A DNA stretch of 64,000 bases from Psychrilyobacter atlanticus DSM 19335 (GCF_000426625.1 NZ_KE384547.1:2161159-2225158); one strand, 5' to 3'; shown: positions 45,245 through 52,665, counted from the first letter of the stretch. Made by a program: numbers and translations. The notes: generated by a model not told the origin, from the sequence alone.

Positions 45245-46087
45245 ATGGGATTGTTATTTGATAGTAGCCTATATAGTGGTGAACTCTTAGCAAAAGATAT
45301 TTTTTATTATCTAAGTAAATTTAGAACTGATAGAAAATTTTCAAAATTAAGTTTTAAAAAAGGTATTACAGGAAAATTTGAGCCATTACAGGTTAATGGT
45401 ATTACTGCATATTTCAATGATTTGATAATGATTGTTAAAGTAAGCGGTTCGGATAATGGGAAAGATATAGAAGAGTACATGACTTATGATGAGTATCTAA
45501 TTTATAAAGATCTTGGTAGACCAATTGATTATTTGTCTGTTGAATTTGATGATATATTTATAGGATTTAAATCAATATCATCAGTAGATACAGAAGAATT
45601 AAATAGTTATACTTATGAAACTGTTTTATTAAATCTAGGAAATGGTAGATATTGTATAAGATTAAAATCTTTATTTGATGAAATAAAAAAAGGAAATGTA
45701 AGTTTTGATGGAGGAAATGACTTTAGTACTAATCTATCTGTCTTACAAAGAAATGGATATAATGAAAATTATTTAGAATTTGCTTTTATGGTAGGTGATT
45801 CAAAATTTTCAAGTGGATATCCTATTGATATGTTGAATTTTATTAAACCAAAAATAAATAATCCATTTTTATATCCTACTTATTTTGGTGATAATAAAGA
45901 AATTAATGTTGAAAGTTCAGGTGGGGGAAGTGGTGGTGGATCTCCATTTAGTCCAATTCAAGCAGAGTTGATAAGTAAAGCATTATGTAAAATCTTGTTA
46001 ACTGTTGATCCTTTTGAGAGAGATGAAAGAGTCTTAGAGGGTGCAGGAATAAACAATTCAGGAAGACGACCAAGACCACCACAATAA
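45245..46087 (+). CDS. Element protein of unknown function, 280 aa
   Basis: I do not recognise this protein. It is mostly beta-strand and charged segments (residues 1-225) with no membrane span. A flexible linker (GGGSGGGS near residue 227) and a short C-terminal tail ending GRRPRPPQ follow. The domain-linker-tail layout is seen in virion and adsorption proteins, so a structural role is a guess. The start follows AAGGGGTG. A 5-bp GGGGG/CCCCC hairpin separates it from the next gene. Confidence 0.55.
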   Translation: MGLLFDSSLYSGELLAKDIFYYLSKFRTDRKFSKLSFKKGITGKFEPLQVNGITAYFNDLIMIVKVSGSDNGKDIEEYMTYDEYLIYKDLGRPIDYLSVEFDDIFIGFKSISSVDTEELNSYTYETVLLNLGNGRYCIRLKSLFDEIKKGNVSFDGGNDFSTNLSVLQRNGYNENYLEFAFMVGDSKFSSGYPIDMLNFIKPKINNPFLYPTYFGDNKEINVESSGGGSGGGSPFSPIQAELISKALCKILLTVDPFERDERVLEGAGINNSGRRPRPPQ

Positions 46088-46096
46088 TAAATACAA

Positions 46097-46116
46097 TGGG
46101 GGATTAAGTTCCCCCT
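46097..46116 (+). other. Intercistronic hairpin
   Basis: GGGGG and CCCCC pair around ATTAAGTT, with TTAAAAT after it. It may be a weak terminator or mRNA processing/stability element between two element genes. Confidence 0.45.
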
Positions 46117-46134
46117 TAAAATGAGGTTGATTTT

Positions 46135-47118
46135 ATGGTTTCTGTTTCAAAAATAATAGAAAATTCAAGAATTGCACAAGATCATACATATTTTAGGCAT
46201 GATAAACACTTTAGGAAAGTTTTTTTTATGGATATGCAAAAAGTTAATACAATAAGTGAATTAAGAGGAATAACAAGTTTCTATTCATTTGCTCGTTATA
46301 TTAAACCTGTAATGTCTTATTTATTCCCTTATTCTGACAGTTTTACAATGGTTTCTTCTTATGGACAAACTGAATATTCAGATGTAAAGCCTAATCCTGT
46401 TGATGATGATGACAATGGTGATGTTTTATATGGTAATTATTATTTATTTTTTAACCATTATATTGAAGTGATCGCACCAAATGAAGAAAAGTATTTGTTT
46501 GTATTCACTACTATGGGTGCTTTAACTAGATATAATTCAGAAGAGTATTCCGCACTTACTCAGGAATATATAAACTTTTTTAAGAGGTCATGGAAAGGTT
46601 ATAGAATTTCAAAAAATGATTTTAATTATTTTTTAAGAGGTTATTCTGATTTTAGTTATATGAAAAAATACTTATATTTTAGATTTTATTTAAACTCTTT
46701 TACTGAGGATGGGGCAATGTATGATTATTGGTTTAAACGTCTATTTAAATTTAATTACCCAGTATTAAAAGTTCACTATAATTCAAAGGATTATTTATCA
46801 AATATAAAAAGTGATTTTTTTAAAGAAGATAGTCCAGAGTTAAAAGAAAAAGAAAATCTTCAACTTTTGTATGAAGAACTAAAATCAAAATACTTAGATA
46901 AACTAGAGAAAAAGAAAAGATTAAATCTTGATTTTGATTATGAAGTAAAAGAATATTTTAATGGTTCAGATAGTAAACTTGGCATAATTATTAAAGAAAA
47001 AGGCTTTATTGTAGATGAAATCTTTATAACTCTTGATGGTATCGGGAAAAACATTTCAAAGAATTTTGATAAATTAGATTTTGAAATTATGTTTAATGAA
47101 ATTTATATAAAAAATTAG
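46135..47118 (+). CDS. Element protein of unknown function, 327 aa
   Basis: Not recognised. It is rich in Tyr, Phe and Asp (for example FNHYIEVIAPNEEKYLFVF), has no signal peptide or membrane span, and has an acidic patch DDDDNGD near residue 90. Near residues 240-270 it reads ENLQLLYEELKSKYLDKLEK then KKRLNLDFDYEVKEYF. The next protein has a similar stretch (ENELAKFLYYLSNSG, then NKKRLDPSFGYNLDY), so the two may share a domain. A capsid or assembly role is possible but unsupported. The start is preceded by GAGGTTGAT. Confidence 0.5.
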   Translation: MVSVSKIIENSRIAQDHTYFRHDKHFRKVFFMDMQKVNTISELRGITSFYSFARYIKPVMSYLFPYSDSFTMVSSYGQTEYSDVKPNPVDDDDNGDVLYGNYYLFFNHYIEVIAPNEEKYLFVFTTMGALTRYNSEEYSALTQEYINFFKRSWKGYRISKNDFNYFLRGYSDFSYMKKYLYFRFYLNSFTEDGAMYDYWFKRLFKFNYPVLKVHYNSKDYLSNIKSDFFKEDSPELKEKENLQLLYEELKSKYLDKLEKKKRLNLDFDYEVKEYFNGSDSKLGIIIKEKGFIVDEIFITLDGIGKNISKNFDKLDFEIMFNEIYIKN

Positions 47119-47134
47119 TTAAAAGGGGGATAGA

Positions 47135-49024
47135 ATGGGATTTTTAGGTTTATTTCTTGTAACATCATTTTCACATTTACTTCTATTTTATTCTATAAAT
47201 TATTACTTTTTTAGTCCTGATGATGAAAAAAGAAATGAAATATTTAATGAAATGATTGATAAATTAATTAATAGTTTACCTCAAATATATGAGGGATTAG
47301 ACCCGTTTCCAGTAGATAGCAAGATTAAATCTATTCTTATAGATTCTAATAATTTACATTTAAATGTAGTAACAAACAACCCTAATTATTCTAGCGGTCA
47401 CTTAAGATATACTATTCCTTTCGATGAAAAGTCAAAACAGGATGAATTTAATTTCTTAAAAACCTTTAAATGGTTATTTAAAAGTCATCCCTTATGGGAT
47501 TTAGCTCAACAAAAACACACAACTTTTGAAGTTGAAATGCTAGAAAAAAATTATAAATTTTATTATATAATGAATGATTTATCTTTAAGCCAATTAGGAA
47601 ATTTTTCAAATGATTTTAGTGAAGATCTTTATCCAATCCATAACCCTGATTATGATCCTGAAACAAATCCAAATGTTCCTCAGATCATAGCAGAAAAAGG
47701 ACACGAAAGAGTATTTTTAATATTAGATCATCATGTAGATAAGAAAAAGCTAGAAATAAAATTAATTGATAAATCAGATGGGATATCAGAATTTGAAAAA
47801 GAATTAACTAAAAAAGAAAAAGCAGAAAATGAACTAGCAAAATTTTTATATTATCTTTCTAACTCTGGGATAGTAAAGAATTTAGAAAATAAGAAAAGAT
47901 TAGATCCTAGTTTTGGTTATAACTTAGACTATGGGATAAATAAAGATGATGAATTTTATTATACTCTTGAAACTTTTAAAATCAAAACAGATGGTAATAA
48001 ACAGGAAGGATCAGAAAAAAATGAGGAAGTTTATAATCCTAATGTATCCGATATCTTAGAAAAGGCAGGTGCAACAGTGGTAAAAATAGACCCTGAAAGT
48101 AGAAAATTATATATTCAAAATCCTGAATTGAAGATGGAAAACAATGCCAGTGTCAATTTGGCAGTTACAGAGGGGTCTAAGGTTGGACTTGATACAGGTG
48201 GTCAATCTGTAAAACTAGATGGTAATGGTCAATCAGTGGCTTTAAATACAGCCAATAAATCGGTAGATTTAAATGTTAAAAATAAGAAAGTGGCTTTAGA
48301 TATTACTGGAAAAGAGATTAATTTAAATGTTCCTAAAGATTCTCAAATAGGTTTAAAAACTACTGATGATACAGGAAAATTAAAACAAGTTGAATTAAAG
48401 GTAACAGATGAAAATGGTGAAACAAAAACGATTGCCATAGATGGAATAGGTACTGATGAATGGAATACTTTGATTGGGGCTTTAAGTATAAGACAAGAAA
48501 AGTTAAAAATCATTGATCAAAATAATATTGATGCTTATAGATTTGAATATGTTAATGATCCCGCTAGAGGAATAGAAAAAGAGGTTTCAAAGTATAAAAA
48601 GAAAAGATTTGAAACTATAGTAACTGAACCTGATGGAAGAAAAGATTTGATCCAAAGAGAACTTCAAGAGTGGGAACAAAAACATAGTACAAAGAAAAAA
48701 GGAGAGTTTAAAGATTCTTATGGTGAAACAGTAGAAATTAAACAAGGTTATTATAGTAATCAAGATCCATTAATAAAAGCTTATCATGAAATTAATCATA
48801 GGACTTTAGGGAAAAATCAAGCAGATATTTATATCGCTAATAATTTAACCGATTTAGAAGAAACCCCTAATGAAGTTTCAAAAGAGGTAGAAAAAATAGA
48901 AATAGTGAAATCAGAGTTACCACAGGAATTAACAGATTATCAGATAGTAGAAGATGTCGGTATAAAATTCTTTGATAATTCAGAGGTACAAAATATTGAT
49001 GGTGACTTAGATTTGATTAAGTAA
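47135..49024 (+). CDS. Membrane-anchored repeat protein, candidate spike/adsorption protein
   Basis: The 629-residue protein has an N-terminal membrane segment (about 4-27) and an acidic soluble body. At about residues 345-410 it has six consecutive nine-residue repeats of the form VxLNxxxKS (VKLDGNGQS, VALNTANKS, VDLNVKNKK, VALDITGKE). Such short repeats usually build a beta-solenoid or trimeric fibre. The C-terminal part (430-629) is charged and unrecognised. It is the largest product of the element and resembles phage spike or host-recognition proteins in layout only. The start follows AAGGGGGA. Confidence 0.55.
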   Translation: MGFLGLFLVTSFSHLLLFYSINYYFFSPDDEKRNEIFNEMIDKLINSLPQIYEGLDPFPVDSKIKSILIDSNNLHLNVVTNNPNYSSGHLRYTIPFDEKSKQDEFNFLKTFKWLFKSHPLWDLAQQKHTTFEVEMLEKNYKFYYIMNDLSLSQLGNFSNDFSEDLYPIHNPDYDPETNPNVPQIIAEKGHERVFLILDHHVDKKKLEIKLIDKSDGISEFEKELTKKEKAENELAKFLYYLSNSGIVKNLENKKRLDPSFGYNLDYGINKDDEFYYTLETFKIKTDGNKQEGSEKNEEVYNPNVSDILEKAGATVVKIDPESRKLYIQNPELKMENNASVNLAVTEGSKVGLDTGGQSVKLDGNGQSVALNTANKSVDLNVKNKKVALDITGKEINLNVPKDSQIGLKTTDDTGKLKQVELKVTDENGETKTIAIDGIGTDEWNTLIGALSIRQEKLKIIDQNNIDAYRFEYVNDPARGIEKEVSKYKKKRFETIVTEPDGRKDLIQRELQEWEQKHSTKKKGEFKDSYGETVEIKQGYYSNQDPLIKAYHEINHRTLGKNQADIYIANNLTDLEETPNEVSKEVEKIEIVKSELPQELTDYQIVEDVGIKFFDNSEVQNIDGDLDLIK

Positions 49025-49025
49025 A

Positions 49026-49051
49026 GAAAAAAGAGGGGTTATTTCCCTCTA
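49026..49051 (-). terminator. Minus-strand terminator inside the element
   Basis: On the minus strand AGAGGG and CCCTCT pair and are followed by TTTTTTCTT, ending the zinc-ribbon gene transcript. Confidence 0.7.
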
Positions 49052-49215
49052 AGATCTGAATGGCAATATTTACATTTAATTGCTTTTTTATTAATAGATT
49101 CCCTACAATAAGGACAATGTTTAAAAAAGAAATGTTCATAAATTTTATATGGAATATATATAATTAAAAGTGGTACAAATATAAATAAAATCGTTCCGAT
49201 TATTTCTCTTAACAT
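49039..49215 (-). CDS. Small membrane zinc-ribbon protein, only minus-strand gene of the element
   Basis: I take ATG 49215, after GAGGTGAT, giving 58 residues. An N-terminal hydrophobic segment of about 22 residues (IIGTILFIFVPLLIIYIPY) is followed by a zinc ribbon with CPYC and CKYC. It has its own terminator. Its opposite orientation and independent unit mark it as an accessory (moron-like) gene. Superinfection exclusion or a regulatory role is possible, but nothing in the sequence proves it. Confidence 0.65.
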   Translation of the reverse strand: MLREIIGTILFIFVPLLIIYIPYKIYEHFFFKHCPYCRESINKKAIKCKYCHSDLRGK

Positions 49216-49281
49216 ATTAATCACCTCGATTAATTATACATTATATTTTTATGTAATTCAATTTTATAAAAGGAGGTTTAT

Positions 49282-49896
49282 ATGGCAATTCCTATTATGG
49301 TTTCATATGCTTTAGTTGGAGTAGCTAATGCAATGTCTAATATTTTAGTAGAGTCCTTGGTTGATACTACTGTAGATTATGTTATTGACGGTATAGATGA
49401 AGCAATGCAAAAAGCTATGCCAAATTTTGAAAGCTCATACATGAAACAATTTACTAATCAAGTTAGAATGGGAGCAGCAACTGCAACTAATGCTCGGATT
49501 ATGGGAGCAGCTCTTAAATCTCAAAATAAATTTGAGGGACGTATGGATTTATTGAGACAAAAATCAAAAGAAAAATATAATCGTCAAAGACAAGGGATAA
49601 AGGATTCAACTTTAGCATTAGTAGGAGAAAAAAGGGCATTAGATAAATTAAAAAATTCATATGATAAAGAAATGGAAAGATTAGATCGTTCTAGTGATCG
49701 GTATACAAAAATAAGAAGTTCATCTGCAACGGAAGCCAATGCTTTTTCAAATGGTACAGGAGCTTTAAAAACTGGTCATGATGGAACTATTCAAAACTTA
49801 AAAGGTAATCCAAACGCGGATCTCGTTGTAAGTATAAATAGATTATTAAATGGGTTAGGAAACTATGAAAATAAAGAGGGGGTATTAGCTATATGA
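49282..49896 (+). CDS. Helical protein with hydrophobic N-terminus, pilot-like, unknown
   Basis: The 204-residue protein has an Ala/Val/Ile-rich N-terminal segment (residues 3-35). Long amphipathic helices with many Lys, Arg, Gln and Asp follow (for example RMDLLRQKSKEKYNRQRQG), then a Gly/Asn-rich tail. That arrangement resembles DNA pilot or membrane-penetration proteins of small phages, but the similarity is structural impression only. AAAGGAGG is a strong ribosome-binding site. Its stop overlaps the next start as ATGA. Confidence 0.5.
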   Translation: MAIPIMVSYALVGVANAMSNILVESLVDTTVDYVIDGIDEAMQKAMPNFESSYMKQFTNQVRMGAATATNARIMGAALKSQNKFEGRMDLLRQKSKEKYNRQRQGIKDSTLALVGEKRALDKLKNSYDKEMERLDRSSDRYTKIRSSSATEANAFSNGTGALKTGHDGTIQNLKGNPNADLVVSINRLLNGLGNYENKEGVLAI

Positions 49897-50060
49897 CAAT
49901 GAATGAGATATTTAGAATATGGGGGCTTTTAAAATTTGTTGAAGAGATCTCTATAACTAAGGATAAAAAAGTCAATCTTTATGATAAAGATAAAAAACTA
50001 TTGATGAGTGTTCCACTTGCAATTTTTGAAAAAATTCAAGGTGAAAAAAATGTTGTTTAA
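49893..50060 (+). CDS. Small overlapping element gene, 55 aa, unknown
   Basis: ATG 49893 overlaps the previous stop (ATGA) and the frame runs to TAA at 50058-50060. The product begins MTMNEIFRIWGLLKFVEE and is mixed hydrophobic and basic, with no membrane segment. It is supported by the four-base overlap upstream and by its stop overlapping the start of the next gene; together these look like a translationally coupled chain. Confidence 0.55.
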   Translation: MTMNEIFRIWGLLKFVEEISITKDKKVNLYDKDKKLLMSVPLAIFEKIQGEKNVV

Positions 50061-50427
50061 ACTGACTTACTCCCTTGCCTCTGGTGATACAAGTATTAGA
50101 GATGCAAGTTTTGCGAGTGAAGCTAAAGCACTGGATTTTCTTCAAGCATATAACAGTTTAAATACTGGTGCTAAAATTATAAGGGTAAATAAATTAGTAG
50201 CTGAATTATCATTAAAAGATAAAGTAAAATTTGGTAACCAAAACATAAATAAAAATGATTATTTTAATTTAAAAGTTCTATATGAAACTATTACCAAAGA
50301 AAGATTTAATATGACAATTCCATACTTGGAAAAAGCTAGAATCAACAAAAAAGATGTGGAAAAAATATTAGTGTATATACAAGATTATTCAAAAGATTTG
50401 GATATGAATTATAAAAAAAGTTATTAA
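50050..50427 (+). CDS. Element protein of unknown function, 125 aa
   Basis: I take ATG 50050, which has AAGGTG seven bases upstream and overlaps the end of the 55-aa gene; an upstream in-frame ATG at 50008 lies inside that gene without a site. The product has a beta-rich first half (FKLTYSLASGDTSIRDASF) and a helical, Lys-rich second half. It is not recognised. Its position just before the strongly expressed 147-aa gene suggests a virion or scaffolding role, as inference only. Confidence 0.5.
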   Translation: MLFKLTYSLASGDTSIRDASFASEAKALDFLQAYNSLNTGAKIIRVNKLVAELSLKDKVKFGNQNINKNDYFNLKVLYETITKERFNMTIPYLEKARINKKDVEKILVYIQDYSKDLDMNYKKSY

Positions 50428-50478
50428 TTCGCGATTAATATATATGCAAAAAAAACAAAAAAATGGAGGTAACAAATT

Positions 50479-50922
50479 ATGTCATTCAAATTAAGAAAAG
50501 GTACAAGTCTAACTTTACGTAGAGGGGATTCTAAAGGGATCGTATTTATGTTACAAGATTCACCGTTTATGAAACAAGGTAATGGAATTCATGTTGGTTT
50601 AGGTTCTTCTTCTGATGTAGAATCATTTATTGGAGGGATAGCAAGTGAACTTGATGGAGTAGTTAACAAGTATAACTGTCCTGCAGGAACTTATTACGAT
50701 GAAGATGCAGTAATCCCTAATGATACTAGAGGGGATTCAGCAAACAAAACTTTCACTGTAGCATTTAGTGATACTAAAGAAACTTGTGCAATAGTTATTC
50801 CAGCTGTTAAAATTACAGGAAATGTTGGAACAATCGCAGCATTCTTAAAAACTCAAGCTTTTAAGGATAAAGATGGAAAAGCATTAACTATTTCTAAGGT
50901 AGATGTTAAACAATCTTTCTAG
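50479..50922 (+). CDS. Candidate major structural protein of the element, 147 aa
   Basis: The gene has the best ribosome-binding site of the element (TGGAGGTAAC before ATG) and is directly followed by two hairpins, as expected for the most abundant product. The 147-residue protein has a basic start (MSFKLRKGTSLTLRRGD) and then a beta-rich body with NKTFTVAFSD and CAIVIPAVKITGNVG. There is no signal peptide or membrane span, unlike filamentous phage coat proteins. A small beta-sandwich capsid protein is a reasonable hypothesis. I know no family for it. Confidence 0.5.
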   Translation: MSFKLRKGTSLTLRRGDSKGIVFMLQDSPFMKQGNGIHVGLGSSSDVESFIGGIASELDGVVNKYNCPAGTYYDEDAVIPNDTRGDSANKTFTVAFSDTKETCAIVIPAVKITGNVGTIAAFLKTQAFKDKDGKALTISKVDVKQSF

Positions 50923-50942
50923 TTAATTTCTAGTAAGAAATA

Positions 50943-51014
50943 AGTTTTGACTCTGGAGTCAAAACTTTATAAGAACTTGAAAGTCTCTTTACTTAATAGT
51001 TTAGAGACTTTTTT
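50943..51014 (+). terminator. Tandem hairpins after the 147-aa gene
   Basis: First AGTTTTGACTC with GAGTCAAAACT (50943-50966, minimal loop). Then AAGTCTCT with AGAGACTT (50981-51010) followed by TTTTTTG, a normal terminator. Confidence 0.7.
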
Positions 51015-51356
51015 GTTTTTGTATAGATATAGTGCTTATTCTCCACCTAAAGCCTTTATGAGGATTTTTAATAGTCATCCCTATATTCTTATCATGATTT
51101 TACGACTAGTGGACAGGGGCTTGAATTATCGCCTTAAAGAAAAGATCCGATAGGATAACACCCGTAGGGGAAACTCTAAAGCATGGAGTTCTAAACCAAT
51201 AAAAATAGAATATTATACTTAAAATTTGCCATAGTAGTCCCGTAAGGGCGAGATGATAAGAAAAAAATAAAATTGATTATAGTACTAAAATTGAATAAAA
51301 CCTTTATAATTAGATTAAACAAAAATTAAGTTTTTTATATCTATTAGGGGAAGGAG
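51015..51356 (+). other. Structured non-coding stretch before the transposase
   Basis: About 340 bases with no convincing gene; a 68-codon frame over its first part has no ribosome-binding site. The section 51100-51260 has more GC than its surroundings and several small stems, including AACTC with GAGTT (51172-51190) and CCCGTAAGGG at 51239-51248. It may be an RNA, an origin, or a transposition-related site. No known RNA family is recognised. Confidence 0.4.
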
Positions 51357-51365
51357 ATGATTAAA

Positions 51366-52496
51366 ATGGGTACTTTAGAAACACAATTGTTTGATATAGC
51401 TATTAGAGCTATGGAGGGAGCTGTAAACGATATCTTGTATTATGAGAGGGAAGAGTTCTTATATGAGCAAAGGGAGGCTTATATAAAGAATAGAGGTAAT
51501 GGGTTCAATGATCGGGATTTTAAATTGAGTGATGCCAAGATATTAAAAATAAGAGTTCCTAAAGTAAGAAAAAATTCTAGGGATCTTGTTTATAGTATCT
51601 TTGATAAATACAAAAGAAATAGTAATGGATTTGAATCTAATTTGATAGATTTATATTCATCTAGGATCTTTGAAAAAGATATAGTAAAAATGTTAGGGAT
51701 TTCTAAAATATCACAATGTAGGAAAGATAAAATTTTAAGTGAATATATTCAAAAATATGAGGATTTCCTCGAGAAAATGAAACAAAGAGATTATGATTTA
51801 ATCAAATTAGATTCGACTTTTAAAGGTAAAAAGAAAAATAAATTTAAATATAATATATACTTTGCATGGGGATTTTATACAGAAAATAATGCAGTAAAAA
51901 AAGAGTGTTTATATTTTCATATTGCCCAGGGAAATGAGAACAAGCAAGAATGGGAAAAAGCTATATATTATCTAGTTAAAAATGTAAATTTGAAAAAGAC
52001 CAGACTAATTATTAGTGATATGTTTAACTCACTAAAAACTTCATTACGTGATATTAAAGAAAGTACTCCTCAATTAAAACATATTCTCTATCAAAATTGT
52101 ATTTGGCATAGATTGTATTCAATCTTTGATGTGTCTACTCTTCCAATGCAATTAAAACATAAATTATTTAGTTTATTTTATTCCAAATTTAAAACTACAA
52201 AAGATATATATCTTTTGAAAAAAATGTTAAATCAAGTAAAAAAAGTAAAATATGTAAATAAAAAAAATATAGATGGAATGTTAAATGTACATTATGAAGA
52301 TAACTTTAATTATCTGAGGGTATATGATGATTTAAAAGAGAAAGGGTATAGTACTAAAGATCTTATGCAAAATATGGATATTGAAAGTTTTCATGCAGAT
52401 CTAAAATTTTATTTAAAGAAAACAGTAAATTATACAAATTCAAACATCTTAAAAATGAGAATTATGATGTTTTTAGAACAAAAACAATATATTTAA
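51366..52496 (+). CDS. IS256-like (Mutator-type) DDE transposase
   Basis: I take ATG 51366, eight bases after GGAAGGAG; the ATG at 51357 abuts the site. The 376-residue protein has an N-terminal RVPKVRKNSRD block like IS256 enzymes. The catalytic Asp is in IKLDSTF (residue 149), the second Asp is in LIISDMF (218) with CIWH about 35 residues later, and the Glu is in MDIESFHADLK (340). The spacing is close to that of IS256 transposase. It is divergent and slightly short but looks intact. It lies at the right end of the element and probably mobilises the whole segment between the terminal repeats. Confidence 0.82.
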   Translation: MGTLETQLFDIAIRAMEGAVNDILYYEREEFLYEQREAYIKNRGNGFNDRDFKLSDAKILKIRVPKVRKNSRDLVYSIFDKYKRNSNGFESNLIDLYSSRIFEKDIVKMLGISKISQCRKDKILSEYIQKYEDFLEKMKQRDYDLIKLDSTFKGKKKNKFKYNIYFAWGFYTENNAVKKECLYFHIAQGNENKQEWEKAIYYLVKNVNLKKTRLIISDMFNSLKTSLRDIKESTPQLKHILYQNCIWHRLYSIFDVSTLPMQLKHKLFSLFYSKFKTTKDIYLLKKMLNQVKKVKYVNKKNIDGMLNVHYEDNFNYLRVYDDLKEKGYSTKDLMQNMDIESFHADLKFYLKKTVNYTNSNILKMRIMMFLEQKQYI

Positions 52497-52582
52497 AAAA
52501 AGCTAGGTTTTACTGGGATAACTACGTATTTTGATGAACTATAAATAAAAGTAATAGTATATATTGATATTTTGAATAAATT

Positions 52583-52620
52583 AAAAAAGCATAGAAAAAC
52601 CAAGGGGTTTCTATACTTTT
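52583..52620. terminator. Bidirectional terminator at the right end of the element
   Basis: AAAAGCATAGAAAAACC and GGTTTCTATACTTTT pair with a two-base bulge. It would stop the transposase mRNA and, on the minus strand, read-through from cdsA. Confidence 0.7.
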
Positions 52621-52625
52621 AAATT

Positions 52626-52662
52626 TTGACACTAAATTTAGATATTGTATTCGTCACGTTGC
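52626..52662 (-). repeat. Right terminal inverted repeat of the element
   Basis: Read on the minus strand: GCAACGTGACGAA outer block, then the inner block AAATTTAGTGTCAA. The outer end is three bases from the cdsA stop codon (52668-52666). Confidence 0.75.
52652..52658. repeat. 7-bp direct repeat, right copy
   Basis: CGTCACG, same orientation as the left copy at 42914-42920. Confidence 0.5.
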
Positions 52663-52665
52663 TTT

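Larger units (their letters stand above)
42910..52662 (+). mobile_element. Phage-like transposable element with HUH Rep and IS256-like transposase
   Basis: A 9.75-kb segment, all but one gene on the plus strand, interrupts an otherwise minus-strand isoprenoid/envelope cluster between cdsA and dxr. It has imperfect terminal inverted repeats and contains a perfect direct repeat CGTCACG at 42914-42920 and 52652-52658. It carries a rolling-circle Rep, an SSB-sized protein, DUF1353, unrecognised candidate virion genes and a DDE transposase. There are two boundary readings: repeats of about 37 bp with no target duplication, or a 7-bp target duplication with the element at 42921-52651. No tyrosine or serine integrase is present. 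Confidence 0.8.

Noticed and set aside
50947-51153. 68-codon plus-strand open frame after the 147-aa gene
   Set aside because: It starts inside a hairpin, spans a terminator and has no ribosome-binding site.
42910-52662. Filamentous phage (inovirus) prophage in the strict sense
   Set aside because: No Zot/pI ATPase with a Walker motif and no short signal-bearing major coat protein is visible, although Rep, a gene V-sized protein and genome size would fit.
51200-52662. A separate IS256-type insertion sequence nested in the element
   Set aside because: No copy of the GTGTCAA-bearing end lies upstream of the transposase; the only partner repeat is 9.7 kb away at the far left end.
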